NCBI GenBank assembly: GCA_964640955.1
Contig: CAZXJI010000003.1
Coordinates: forward strand, 1-64,000
DNA length: 64,000 bases
From: CAXXOK01 sp964640955
GTDB taxonomy: Bacteria > Bacillota > Clostridia > Christensenellales > Aristaeellaceae
Reading direction: 5' to 3'
Within the stretch, counting starts at the first letter, position 1. Each line of letters starts with the position of its first letter. A model generated the notes under the pieces. It ran no database searches and was not told the origin of the DNA. It saw nothing but the letters and a program-made list of their open reading frames with translations. A program made the position numbers and the translations under genes. Below are positions 23,944 to 32,469 of this stretch, piece by piece.

Positions 23944-24956
23944 GAAAGCAGCCGGAAAAGAAAAAACTGTCCGTTCGGGAGATCGCCGCGAAGGCCGGCG
24001 TATCGATCGCCACCGTGTCGCGCGTCGTCAACCATAGCGGGAACGTCGCGCCGGAAACGGAGGTCCGCGTGCGGGAAGTCATACGGCGGAGCAACTACGT
24101 GCCCAGCATGCTGGGCCGAAGCCTTAAAGCGCAAAAATCGCCGGCGATCGGCATCATCGTGCCGGATATCTCGGGCGAGTTTTATAACGTCATGGTTCAC
24201 AAGCTGCAGACCCGCCTGCAGGAAAAAGGGTACATGACCTTTTTCCTGAACACCGCCAAATCCGCGGATATCGAAAAGGAATACCGGGAGTGGCAGAGCC
24301 TTTTGCAGGCGTCGGGGTGGCTGGTGCTGGACAGCGCGGTGGATTTCGGCCCGGAAAACAACGTACCGACCGTCTACATCAACCGGACGGGCGACCCGCC
24401 CAACGAAAAAGCCGCCTGCATCAGCACGGACTCGCATTTGACCGGCGCCCTGGCGGGACGCGAGCTGATGCGCTGCGGTTGCCGGAACGTGGCGGTCCTG
24501 ACCAGCAACAACGAAAAGGATGTGCGGCCGGACGGGTTTCTGTCCGCGATTAAGGAAAACGAAGACGCAGGCGTCGCCGTGATGCTGCGCTACGTGAATA
24601 CCCACGACGTCAACGCCCGCAGCGGTTATCTTCAGATGGCCGCCACGCTGGCCGTCATGCCCGGAACGGACGGCGTTTACTGCACGGCGGACCGCTTCGT
24701 GCCCGGCGTGCTGCAGGCGCTTTCCGAGGCCGGCCGCCGCGTGCCGGAGGACGTGAAGGTCGTCGGCTCGGACGATACGCCGATCGCTGCGTGGTTCGAC
24801 GGCGGCTTTACCACCGTTCGCCAGGAGATGGATCAGCTGTCCGAAAAGGCGGTGGAGGCGATACTGACTCTGATCCGCGGCGAGGCGGTCGCTCCCGGGT
24901 CCGTCGTCATTCCCGGCCGGCTGGTTCGAAGACGGACCACCCTGCCCTGTCCGTAA
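23940..24956 (+). CDS. LacI-family transcriptional regulator
   Basis: 338 residues. The N-terminal helix-turn-helix and hinge are clear (Ser-Val-Arg-Glu-Ile-Ala-Ala-Lys-Ala-Gly-Val-Ser, then Thr-Val-Ser-Arg-Val-Val-Asn at residues 26-32). A periplasmic-binding-protein-like effector domain follows from about residue 65. It probably represses the sulfatase and transporter genes in the absence of sugar. It resembles the second LacI gene at 26553, and the two flank a sulfatase gene. Confidence 0.93.
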   Translation: MRKQPEKKKLSVREIAAKAGVSIATVSRVVNHSGNVAPETEVRVREVIRRSNYVPSMLGRSLKAQKSPAIGIIVPDISGEFYNVMVHKLQTRLQEKGYMTFFLNTAKSADIEKEYREWQSLLQASGWLVLDSAVDFGPENNVPTVYINRTGDPPNEKAACISTDSHLTGALAGRELMRCGCRNVAVLTSNNEKDVRPDGFLSAIKENEDAGVAVMLRYVNTHDVNARSGYLQMAATLAVMPGTDGVYCTADRFVPGVLQALSEAGRRVPEDVKVVGSDDTPIAAWFDGGFTTVRQEMDQLSEKAVEAILTLIRGEAVAPGSVVIPGRLVRRRTTLPCP

Positions 24957-24998
24957 CGCTGCGCGCCAGGATCAAAACAACGAAGGTGTGATCGAAAA

Positions 24999-26531
24999 AT
25001 GAAAGCCATCATGGTGCTGTTCGACACGATGAACCGCCACTTCCTCACCCCCTACGGGCTTCCGGCCAGCGCCCGCATGAAAACGCCGAATTTCGAGCGG
25101 CTTGCGAAGCACTCCGTGCGCTTTACCCACAGCTATGTGGGCAGCATGCCCTGCATTCCGGCGCGGCGCGAGCTGCACACCGGAAGGCTCAATTTTCTGC
25201 ACCGCAGCTGGGGCCCGCTCGAGCCCTTCGACGACAGCATGCCCCAGCAGCTTTCCGAGGCCGGCGTCTATACGCACATCATATCCGACCACCAGCATTA
25301 CTGGGAGGACGGCGGCGCGACCTACCACCAGCGTTACGACTCGTGGGAGACCGTACGCGGGCAGGAGGGCGACAAATGGAAGGCCCGCGTGAAGGAGGTC
25401 AAAATCCCGGAGCATCTGGGCCAGCTTTGGCGGCACGACGTCGTGAACCGCGGCTACATGAAAACCGAGGCGGACCAGCCGCAGACCCAGGTGTTCGACC
25501 TCGGGCTGGAATTTCTGGCGGAAAACCACGACGCGGACAACTGGTTCCTTCACCTGGAAACGTTCGACCCCCACGAGCCCTTTTTTACCATGGAGCATTA
25601 TCAAAAGCTCTATCCGCACGAGTACGACGGCCCGCAGTTCGACTGGCCCAACTACGCGCCGGTCACCGAGGGCAAGGCGACCGTGGAGCATCTGCGCTGC
25701 CAGTACGCCGCGCTCGTCTCCATGTGCGACCACAGCCTCGGCCGGGTGCTGGACTTTATGGACGAGCACGACATGTGGAAGGACACGCTGCTCATCGTCA
25801 ACACCGACCACGGCTTCCTGCTGGGCGAGCATGACTGGTGGGCGAAAACCTGCCAGCCCCTGTACGAGGAGGTTTCGCACACGCCGCTGTTCGTGTGGGA
25901 TCCGCGCTGCGGGGCGCAGGGCGAAACGCGGGACGCGCTGGTGCAAACCATCGACATCGCACCGACCGTATTGCGCTTTTTCGATCAGTCGCTTCCCGCG
26001 GACACGATGGGCGCGGATCTCGCCGATACCGTGCGCGACGATCGTCCCGTGCGCGAAGCCTGCCTTTTCGGGCAGTTCGGCGGGCAGATCGACGTGACCG
26101 ACGGAAGGTACGTGTATATGCGCGGCCCGAAAACGGACGAAAACAAGCCGCTCTACGAATACACCCAGATGCCCACGCACATGCGCGAGCGCTTTTCCGT
26201 GGAGGAGATGCGAACCATGCGCATCGGCGGGCCCTTCGGTTTTACCAAGGGCTGCCCGGTCATGAGGATCGACGGGCGCAGCTTCGGCGAAATGCCGAAA
26301 AAGTTCCTGCCCGCCGTACGCAGCCTTCCCAACGGCGACTACATCCTGGGCCGGTACGCCGAGGCCAAGCAGACGCTCCTTTTCGACCTTGAGAAGGATC
26401 CCGATCAGCTTTCGCCCCTCCACGACCCGGCGGTAGAGGAACGCATGATCCGCCTGATGGTGGACCTGATGAAGCAAAGCGACGCGCCGGCCGAGCAGTA
26501 CGCGCGGGTGGGGCTGGAAGCGTACCTGTAA
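24999..26531 (+). CDS. Sulfatase, Cys-type, no signal peptide (1)
   Basis: 510 residues. The maturation motif Cys-Ile-Pro-Ala-Arg is at 52-56, with Cys52 to become formylglycine, followed by Thr-Gly-Arg at 61-63. Asp9 near the N-terminus and Asn-Thr-Asp-His-Gly near 267-271 are metal-site elements of the alkaline phosphatase-like fold. There is no signal peptide, so desulfation should occur in the cytoplasm after import. It lies between the two LacI genes, 42 bases after the first. Confidence 0.92.
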   Translation: MKAIMVLFDTMNRHFLTPYGLPASARMKTPNFERLAKHSVRFTHSYVGSMPCIPARRELHTGRLNFLHRSWGPLEPFDDSMPQQLSEAGVYTHIISDHQHYWEDGGATYHQRYDSWETVRGQEGDKWKARVKEVKIPEHLGQLWRHDVVNRGYMKTEADQPQTQVFDLGLEFLAENHDADNWFLHLETFDPHEPFFTMEHYQKLYPHEYDGPQFDWPNYAPVTEGKATVEHLRCQYAALVSMCDHSLGRVLDFMDEHDMWKDTLLIVNTDHGFLLGEHDWWAKTCQPLYEEVSHTPLFVWDPRCGAQGETRDALVQTIDIAPTVLRFFDQSLPADTMGADLADTVRDDRPVREACLFGQFGGQIDVTDGRYVYMRGPKTDENKPLYEYTQMPTHMRERFSVEEMRTMRIGGPFGFTKGCPVMRIDGRSFGEMPKKFLPAVRSLPNGDYILGRYAEAKQTLLFDLEKDPDQLSPLHDPAVEERMIRLMVDLMKQSDAPAEQYARVGLEAYL

Positions 26532-26552
26532 CCAGGCGGCGATGGAGGGCCT

Positions 26553-27566
26553 ATGCAGAACAAAAAAAAGGACGGATGCTCCATCCGGGACATCGCGAAG
26601 GCCGCAGGGGTCGGGGTCAGCACCGTATCCCGCGTCCTCAACGCCACCGGCTATGTGGCGCCGGAAACGGAGAGGCGCGTCGCGGAAGTCATCCGGCGCT
26701 TCCATTACACGCCGAGCGCCATTGCCCGGGGGCTTCGCAAAAGCAGCGTTCCGGTCGTCGGCGCGCTGATTCCGGACATTACCGGCGAGTTTTACAATAC
26801 CCTTGCGCTGCACCTGCAGCGGGCGCTTTACGCCAAGGGCTACATGATGCTCATCATCAACACCGACAAACGGCCGGACGCCGCCCCCGTATACGAGTGG
26901 ATCGGCCATTCCCTCAACCCGGCCGGATGGCTTTTCTGCGGTTCCAACGAGCATAACGTCATCAAGGGCGCCCCTACGATCTACATCGGCACCACCAGCC
27001 GGATCGCGGCGAACGAGGATGCCTGCGTCGTGGAATCCGACAACGAAGAGGGCGGCTACATCGCGACCCGGGAACTGCTGAACAACGGCTGCAAAAGAAT
27101 CCTGCTGATGACCGACGGCCGGTATCCGCTGGCGGAAAACGAGCGCTACCTCGGCTACCGCAGGGCGCTGGAAGAGGCGGGCATCGCGCCGGACGAAACG
27201 CTGATCGCGCCCACGCGATGGGTGGATTACGAAAACGGCTACCTCTGCACGAAGGACGTTTTTTCCCGCGTGCGGGACGTGGACGGGATTTTCGCGGCGG
27301 CGGACCGCTACCTGCCCGGCGTATTCACGGCCCTCCGGGAGCTGGGCAAAACGTCGCCGCGGGACGTTCAGGTGGTCGGCTTCGACGATATCCAGATCAG
27401 CGAATGGGCCGGCGGCGGATGCACCACCGTGCGGCAGGATATCCGGCGGCTGGCGGAAGCCTCGGTGGAATGCCTGCTGAAGCTGATGAACGGCGAAAAG
27501 CCGGATGCGGAAAAGATCGTCATCCCGGTTTCGCTGGTCAGGCGCCGCACGACCGAACGGCGGTAG
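26553..27566 (+). CDS. LacI-family transcriptional regulator (second)
   Basis: 337 residues with the same layout as the LacI protein at 23940, including Thr-Val-Ser-Arg-Val-Leu-Asn and Val-Ala-Pro-Glu-Thr-Glu. GGAGGGCC precedes the ATG. It lies 21 bases after the sulfatase gene and just upstream of the importer genes, with an operator-like palindrome in between. The two regulators may respond to different sugars of the same glycan. Confidence 0.93.
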   Translation: MQNKKKDGCSIRDIAKAAGVGVSTVSRVLNATGYVAPETERRVAEVIRRFHYTPSAIARGLRKSSVPVVGALIPDITGEFYNTLALHLQRALYAKGYMMLIINTDKRPDAAPVYEWIGHSLNPAGWLFCGSNEHNVIKGAPTIYIGTTSRIAANEDACVVESDNEEGGYIATRELLNNGCKRILLMTDGRYPLAENERYLGYRRALEEAGIAPDETLIAPTRWVDYENGYLCTKDVFSRVRDVDGIFAAADRYLPGVFTALRELGKTSPRDVQVVGFDDIQISEWAGGGCTTVRQDIRRLAEASVECLLKLMNGEKPDAEKIVIPVSLVRRRTTERR

Positions 27567-27585
27567 AATTTTGCGTATTTTTCTG

Positions 27586-27600
27586 CCTTAGCGCTTAAGG
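27586..27600 (+). promoter_or_regulatory. Operator-like palindrome upstream of the binding-protein gene
   Basis: CCTTAGCGCTTAAGG has CCTTA and TAAGG arms around a GCGCT centre, about 38 bases before the binding-protein ATG. It is a plausible site for one of the adjacent LacI proteins. No clear -35/-10 pair is visible nearby. Confidence 0.4.
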
Positions 27601-27637
27601 TAGAGAAAATAAAAACCTGTTTAGGGAGGAAACCAAC

Positions 27638-28879
27638 ATGAAAAAGATTCTCGCGGTCGCACTGGCACTCGTCATGCTGATCACCCTGGTTCCCCTCGCT
27701 TTCGCGGCGGACGGGTACACGCTGGAGTTCTGGATCGCCGGCAACGACGATTCGCTCTACGCTGCCTATGACAAGGTCGTAAAGCAGTATGAGGCGGAAA
27801 ACCCGGGCGTGACCATCAACATGAACATGATCAACTGGTCCGAGTATTTCGCCAAGCTGTCCACCTCGTTTGTCGGCGGCACGGGCCCCGATGTGTACGC
27901 CACCGGTTTCGCCCAGTTCTATACGCTGTCCGGTAGCGGCAACATGCTGAACCTGGCCGCCTACATCCCCGAGGATTGGGACGGTTACGGCGACATTCCC
28001 GACAACATCCTGAACCTTGGCAAGGTGGACGGCGACATCCACGCGCTGCTGGTGCCCGAAGCCCGCGCGCTGTATTACCGCAAGGATATCGCGCAGGAGC
28101 AGGGCGTGACCGAGGACGATCTGACCATCGAAAACCTCGACGACCTGATCGCGCTGGCCAAGAAAATGACCATCAAGGACGGCGACGAGGTACAGGTGGA
28201 AGGCCTGGACGTCGTTACGCTGGCCGCCAACAGCCCCGAGCAGACCGCCTTTATCTACGGCCAGATGGAGGGCGCCACCAAGTTCTGGGACGACGATCTT
28301 TCCCCGCTGTTCAACACCGAGCCCTACGTGAGCGCGGCCACCAAGATTCAGTCCCTGCTCGACGAAGGGTACGCCATTCCCCAGTCTCAGGGTATCACCT
28401 ACTTCAACACCGACGTGGCCGCGATGTACGTGAGCAACGAGACCGTGGTGGAAGGTTCGGCCCTTCCGGCCATTACCGATATCGGCGGCGAAGTCGGCAT
28501 CATCAAGCTGCCCAACACCGTTCTGCTGGGCCAGTGGTACGCCGCCAACGCCGATACGACCATGCCGCAGGAATCCGCGGACTTCCTGCTCTACCTCTTC
28601 AGCAAGGAAAGCCAGCAGATTCTGATCGACTCCACCGGCCAGATTCCCAGCCGCGCGAGCCTTGCCGATCAGTACTGCGCCGGCAACGACATGCGCAAGG
28701 TGTACTTCGACGTCGTGCAGAACGCCACCGCGTACGGCGACGTGCCCAACCAGTACTTCCTGAGCTGGATCAACCAGTATCGCTCCGCCATCGAGAGCAT
28801 CCGCGCCGGCACGAGCGACGCGCAGACGGCGCTGGACGGCTTCTGCGATACCTACAGGGAAATCTGCGGCCTGAACTGA
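27638..28879 (+). CDS. ABC sugar-binding protein of the sulfated-glycan importer
   Basis: 413 residues, family 1 extracellular binding protein. The signal peptide (1-23) ends in Ala-Phe-Ala-Ala with no lipobox cysteine. Mature motifs such as Asn-Met-Ile-Asn-Trp-Ser-Glu-Tyr and Gly-Thr-Gly-Pro-Asp-Val-Tyr are typical of sugar-binding members. AGGGAGG lies 9 bases before the ATG. Two permease genes follow after a structured spacer; no ATPase gene is present, so a shared ATPase is inferred. It should capture the substrate of the adjacent sulfatases. Confidence 0.92.
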   Translation: MKKILAVALALVMLITLVPLAFAADGYTLEFWIAGNDDSLYAAYDKVVKQYEAENPGVTINMNMINWSEYFAKLSTSFVGGTGPDVYATGFAQFYTLSGSGNMLNLAAYIPEDWDGYGDIPDNILNLGKVDGDIHALLVPEARALYYRKDIAQEQGVTEDDLTIENLDDLIALAKKMTIKDGDEVQVEGLDVVTLAANSPEQTAFIYGQMEGATKFWDDDLSPLFNTEPYVSAATKIQSLLDEGYAIPQSQGITYFNTDVAAMYVSNETVVEGSALPAITDIGGEVGIIKLPNTVLLGQWYAANADTTMPQESADFLLYLFSKESQQILIDSTGQIPSRASLADQYCAGNDMRKVYFDVVQNATAYGDVPNQYFLSWINQYRSAIESIRAGTSDAQTALDGFCDTYREICGLN

Positions 28880-28890
28880 GCGTACCCCGC

Positions 28891-29100
28891 GGGGGCCGGA
28901 GCCTTCCGGCCCCCAGGCTAGTCACAAACCCGTTTCCCCGGGTGGCGTCGGAGGGTCGCAACCCTCCGACTGCATTCGTATCGACCGGCTTCGCCGGTCG
29001 GGCGGGGAGCTTGCGGCTTTGCCGCAAACAGAACCCGCAGCTCCCAAAAGTGGCGCAGTCCACTTTTGGGACAGGCGGGGGCCGGAAGGCTCCGGCCCCC
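28891..29100 (+). repeat. Array of six intergenic hairpins
   Basis: Six perfect stems lie in series: 28891-28914 (10 bp), 28947-28970 (10 bp), 28982-29000 (8 bp), 29011-29027 (7 bp), 29043-29070 (11 bp) and 29077-29100 (10 bp). The first and last use the same arm sequences, GGGGGCCGGA and TCCGGCCCCC, as if bounding one element. It separates the binding-protein gene from the permeases and resembles REP-type stabilisers or a small mobile repeat. No T tract follows, so it is not a plain terminator. Confidence 0.8.
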
Positions 29101-29150
29101 GCCGCTTCGGGTGCCCGATCCGAGCATCGACTTTGAGGGGGGAGTTCCTC

Positions 29151-30047
29151 GTGCAAAAGAGTCAGACCCTGATCAAATATAAGCACGGCAGGCTGGAAAG
29201 GCAGAATATCGGCTATCTGTTCGTAGCCCCGAGCCTGCTTCTGTACGCCGTGTTCGTATTCATCCCGATCTTCTGGACGATGTGGCTTTCCCTGACGGAT
29301 TACAACCTGAAGGTAAGCAACTTCATCGGGCTTAAAAACTACGTGAATCTGTGGAACGACCCGATTTTCACCAAAGCGCTCGTAAACACGCTGCTCTATA
29401 CCGTCATGGCGCTGGTGCCCACCATCGTCCTCGGTCTTGCGCTGGCGCTGCTGATCAACAAAAAATTCGTCGGACGGGCCTTTTTCCGCGCCGTTTTCTA
29501 TATGCCGAACATCGTGTCCATCGTCGCGGCTTCCCTCGCCTGGATGTATCTGTTCAGCGAGGTGGGCATTTTCAACATGGCGCTCAAGGCCGTCGGCCTG
29601 TCGAAGGTCGCCTGGCTTTCCGACCCGAAGATCGCGCTGGTCTCCATCGTGGTGGTGGCCCTGTGGATGTCGGGCGGCTACAACATGCTGCTGTTCCTGG
29701 CGGGGCTGCAGGGCATACCGACCTACCTGTACGAAGCGGCGAGCATCGACGGGGCGAATACGGTGCAGCAGTTTTTCAAGATTACCGTTCCGCAGCTTGC
29801 GCCCACCACGTTCTTCGTGTTCGTCATGACGTGCATCGCCTCGTTCCAGGTATTCGGCCAGGTGTATATGATGACCGGCGGCGGCCCGAACAACGCGACC
29901 ACCACGCTGGCCCACCAGATCTACCTCAACGCCTTCCAGTATTATAAAATGGGTTACGCCTCGGCCATGGCCGTGGTGCTGCTGGCCATCATCATGTTCA
30001 TTACGGCGATCAACTTCCGCTTCGGCAACACGGAAGGAGGGGAATAA
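29151..30047 (+). CDS. ABC sugar permease, UgpA/MalF type
   Basis: 298 residues, six predicted membrane helices, and the MetI loop Glu-Ala-Ala-Ser-Ile-Asp-Gly-Ala-Asn. The start is GTG at 29151 with GGGGAG before it. An in-frame ATG at 29019 lies inside the hairpin array and was rejected. It is followed by a single-base gap to the second permease gene. Confidence 0.92.
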   Translation: MQKSQTLIKYKHGRLERQNIGYLFVAPSLLLYAVFVFIPIFWTMWLSLTDYNLKVSNFIGLKNYVNLWNDPIFTKALVNTLLYTVMALVPTIVLGLALALLINKKFVGRAFFRAVFYMPNIVSIVAASLAWMYLFSEVGIFNMALKAVGLSKVAWLSDPKIALVSIVVVALWMSGGYNMLLFLAGLQGIPTYLYEAASIDGANTVQQFFKITVPQLAPTTFFVFVMTCIASFQVFGQVYMMTGGGPNNATTTLAHQIYLNAFQYYKMGYASAMAVVLLAIIMFITAINFRFGNTEGGE

Positions 30048-30048
30048 G

Positions 30049-30948
30049 ATGGTACAGGTCAGCCATACCATGGGCATAAGGCGGCGCAGGACTCTCGCGG
30101 CCCTGCTGCGCTACACGCTCCTGTTCCTGCTGGCGTTCCTGTGGCTGGTGCCCGTCGCCTTCGTGGTGATTACGTCGTTCAAATCGCTGGGCGAACTGAC
30201 GCTGCGCAAATTCGTATGGTTTCCCGCCCAGCTCCGGCTTGACAACTTCACCACGGCGTTCAGCTACGCCGGCTATAACTGGCCCCTTTACTTCAAAAAC
30301 ACCATTTTCGTCACGGCCGTGTCGGTCGTCGGCAGCCTGTTCCTCAACTCGCTGGCAGGCTACTCCTTCGCGCGGCTCCGGTTCCGCGGCCGCGATCTGA
30401 TCTTCATGCTGTTTCTGGCCGGTATGATGATCCCGCCGCAGGCCATTATCATCCCGCAATACCTGGTGTTGAAGGGCATTCCGCTGCTGGGCGGCAACAA
30501 CCTTCTCGGGCGGGGCGGCACGGGGCTGCTGGATACGCTGTGGGCGCTGATCATTCCGCAACTGTGCGGCTCGTTCGGCATCTTCCTGTGCCGGCAGTTT
30601 TACCTGAGCTTTCCCCAATCGCTGGACGACGCGGCGCGCATCGACGGCTGCCGCGAGTTCGGCATCTATTGGAAAATCTACCTTCCCCAGTCCACCACGA
30701 TCCTCGCGACGCTGACGATTCTCAAATCGGTCGCCGTATGGAACAACTTCTTCTTCCCCCTGATCATGACCACCAACGACAAGTCCCGCACGGTGCAGCT
30801 CGCCCTGCAGGTGTTCAAGAGCAGCTCCACCAAGTGGAACGAGATCATGGCGCTGACGCTGGTGACCATCCTGCCGCTGATCGTCATTTTCCTGTTCGCG
30901 CAGAAGTACTTTATCCAGAGCGTGACCTCCAGCGGCATGAAAAACTGA
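30049..30948 (+). CDS. ABC sugar permease, UgpE/MalG type
   Basis: 299 residues, about six membrane helices. The MetI loop is Asp-Asp-Ala-Ala-Arg-Ile-Asp-Gly-Cys. AAGGAGGGG before the ATG overlaps the end of the preceding permease gene, so the two are translated together. It completes the importer with the binding protein at 27638. Confidence 0.92.
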   Translation: MVQVSHTMGIRRRRTLAALLRYTLLFLLAFLWLVPVAFVVITSFKSLGELTLRKFVWFPAQLRLDNFTTAFSYAGYNWPLYFKNTIFVTAVSVVGSLFLNSLAGYSFARLRFRGRDLIFMLFLAGMMIPPQAIIIPQYLVLKGIPLLGGNNLLGRGGTGLLDTLWALIIPQLCGSFGIFLCRQFYLSFPQSLDDAARIDGCREFGIYWKIYLPQSTTILATLTILKSVAVWNNFFFPLIMTTNDKSRTVQLALQVFKSSSTKWNEIMALTLVTILPLIVIFLFAQKYFIQSVTSSGMKN

Positions 30949-30986
30949 TCGCCACGCCCGCACGCAAAACCGAAAGGCGGCAAACG

Positions 30987-32459
30987 ATGAACTACGTCGT
31001 GTTTTTTCCGGATGAAATGCGCGCCTCCGGCCTTTCCTGCTACGGCAACCCGACGGTGAAAACGCCGAATTACCAGCGGCTGGCCGACGAGGGCACGCTG
31101 TTTGAGAACAATTACTCTACCCATCCCGTCTGCGTGGCGTCTCGCGTGAGCCTGATGACGGGCTGGTACCCGCACGTGGAGGGCTTCAGGACGCTCAAAT
31201 ACATGCTCAAGCCCTGGCACCCCAACTTCCTGAAATACATCCACGACGCGGGCTTCGAGACGCATGTCTACGGCAAAAACCACATGTTCGGCGAAGAGGT
31301 CTATTTCGACTGCGTGGACAAGTACCTGTACGTGGATTTCGGCCATATGGACGGCCGGCACTACGAGGGCAACGTGGACGTCGATACCGCCGGCTCCGTG
31401 ACCGGCATGAACCTTTTCGGCGATCCCGACATGTTGCTGGAACCCATTCCGGATGCGGACGAGGAGCGTTTGAACGACACGCTCTGCATCAAAGCCGCAG
31501 TGAAGGCGATCCGCGAATGGAAGCCGGGGGATAAGCCGATGTTCGTTTTCATTCCTACCTTCTTCCCTCACGCGCCCTATTCCATCACCGAGCGCTTTTA
31601 CCATCTCTACGCCCCGGAAGCCTGCCCTGTCGCCCCGCGCGGCCTGCCCGGCAGGCCGGGCTTCGAGGCGCTGATCCGCCAATGGCGCGGTACGGACCGG
31701 CTGGAGGAAAAGACGCTTCAAAAGATCCATGCGGTGTACCTGGGCATGTGCAGCTATGCCGATATGCTGCTGGGCCGCGTGATGGACGCGCTGGACGAAA
31801 CCGGCCTGGCCGCCGATACGACGGTGATCGCCGCTTCCGACCACGGCGACTGGGCGGGCGACCGGGGCCTGATCGAAAAATGGCCCAGCGGCATGGACGA
31901 CGATTTGACGAAGGTTCCCTTCATTATCCGCCGCCCCGGCTGCCCGGCCGGCCATCGCGTAAAGGAGCTCACGCAGACTTTCGATATGATGCCCACCGTC
32001 TGCGACTGGGAACACATCCGCATCCGTCACGACCAGTTCGGCGTTTCCCTGAAGGAGCAGGTCGGCGGCGCCGCGGGCGACCCCAACCGCGCAGCCTACT
32101 GCGAAGGCGGCTACGACGTGCGGGAGCCGCACTGCTTCGAGGGCACGCCGAGCTATCCGCCGATCCTGTCGAACCCCGGCTCCATCTACTACCCCAAGCT
32201 CGCCCAGCAGCAGCGGCAGCCCGAATCCGTGGCGCGCACGGTGATGATCCGCACGCCCGAATACAAGATGAACGTCCGCACGAGCGGCGACAACGAGCTT
32301 TACGACATGCGGGCCGATCCCCTGGAAAGAAAAAACGTCTACGGCGAAGCCGAAAACGTCGCGCTGGTCGGCCGGCTGCAGGCGCAAATGCTCGATTGGA
32401 TGATACGCACCTCGGACGTGGTTCCCTACAAGGATCATATGCCGGACGAAGAAGTGTAA
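30987..32459 (+). CDS. Sulfatase, Cys-type with CxAxR variant (2)
   Basis: 490 residues, alkaline phosphatase-like fold, no signal peptide. The maturation site is Cys-Val-Ala-Ser-Arg at 49-53, so the usual Pro at the third position is Ala. Ala-Ser-Asp-His-Gly-Asp-Trp near residue 285 is a metal-site element. ATG 30987 follows AAAGGCGG; the long frame from 30540 overlaps the permease and was rejected. It lies 38 bases after the permease gene in the same operon. Confidence 0.91.
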   Translation: MNYVVFFPDEMRASGLSCYGNPTVKTPNYQRLADEGTLFENNYSTHPVCVASRVSLMTGWYPHVEGFRTLKYMLKPWHPNFLKYIHDAGFETHVYGKNHMFGEEVYFDCVDKYLYVDFGHMDGRHYEGNVDVDTAGSVTGMNLFGDPDMLLEPIPDADEERLNDTLCIKAAVKAIREWKPGDKPMFVFIPTFFPHAPYSITERFYHLYAPEACPVAPRGLPGRPGFEALIRQWRGTDRLEEKTLQKIHAVYLGMCSYADMLLGRVMDALDETGLAADTTVIAASDHGDWAGDRGLIEKWPSGMDDDLTKVPFIIRRPGCPAGHRVKELTQTFDMMPTVCDWEHIRIRHDQFGVSLKEQVGGAAGDPNRAAYCEGGYDVREPHCFEGTPSYPPILSNPGSIYYPKLAQQQRQPESVARTVMIRTPEYKMNVRTSGDNELYDMRADPLERKNVYGEAENVALVGRLQAQMLDWMIRTSDVVPYKDHMPDEEV

Positions 32460-32469
32460 GGAGATGCCG

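Noticed and set aside
28891..29100. CRISPR array
   Set aside because: The repeats are different palindromes with unequal spacing, not identical direct repeats with uniform spacers.
29019..29150. Upstream extension of the permease to an ATG at 29019
   Set aside because: It would translate the hairpin array; the GTG at 29151 has a good ribosome site and gives a normal permease N-terminus.
30540..30986. Upstream extension of the second sulfatase
   Set aside because: It overlaps the permease gene by 400 bases; the ATG at 30987 has AAAGGCGG and a normal sulfatase start.
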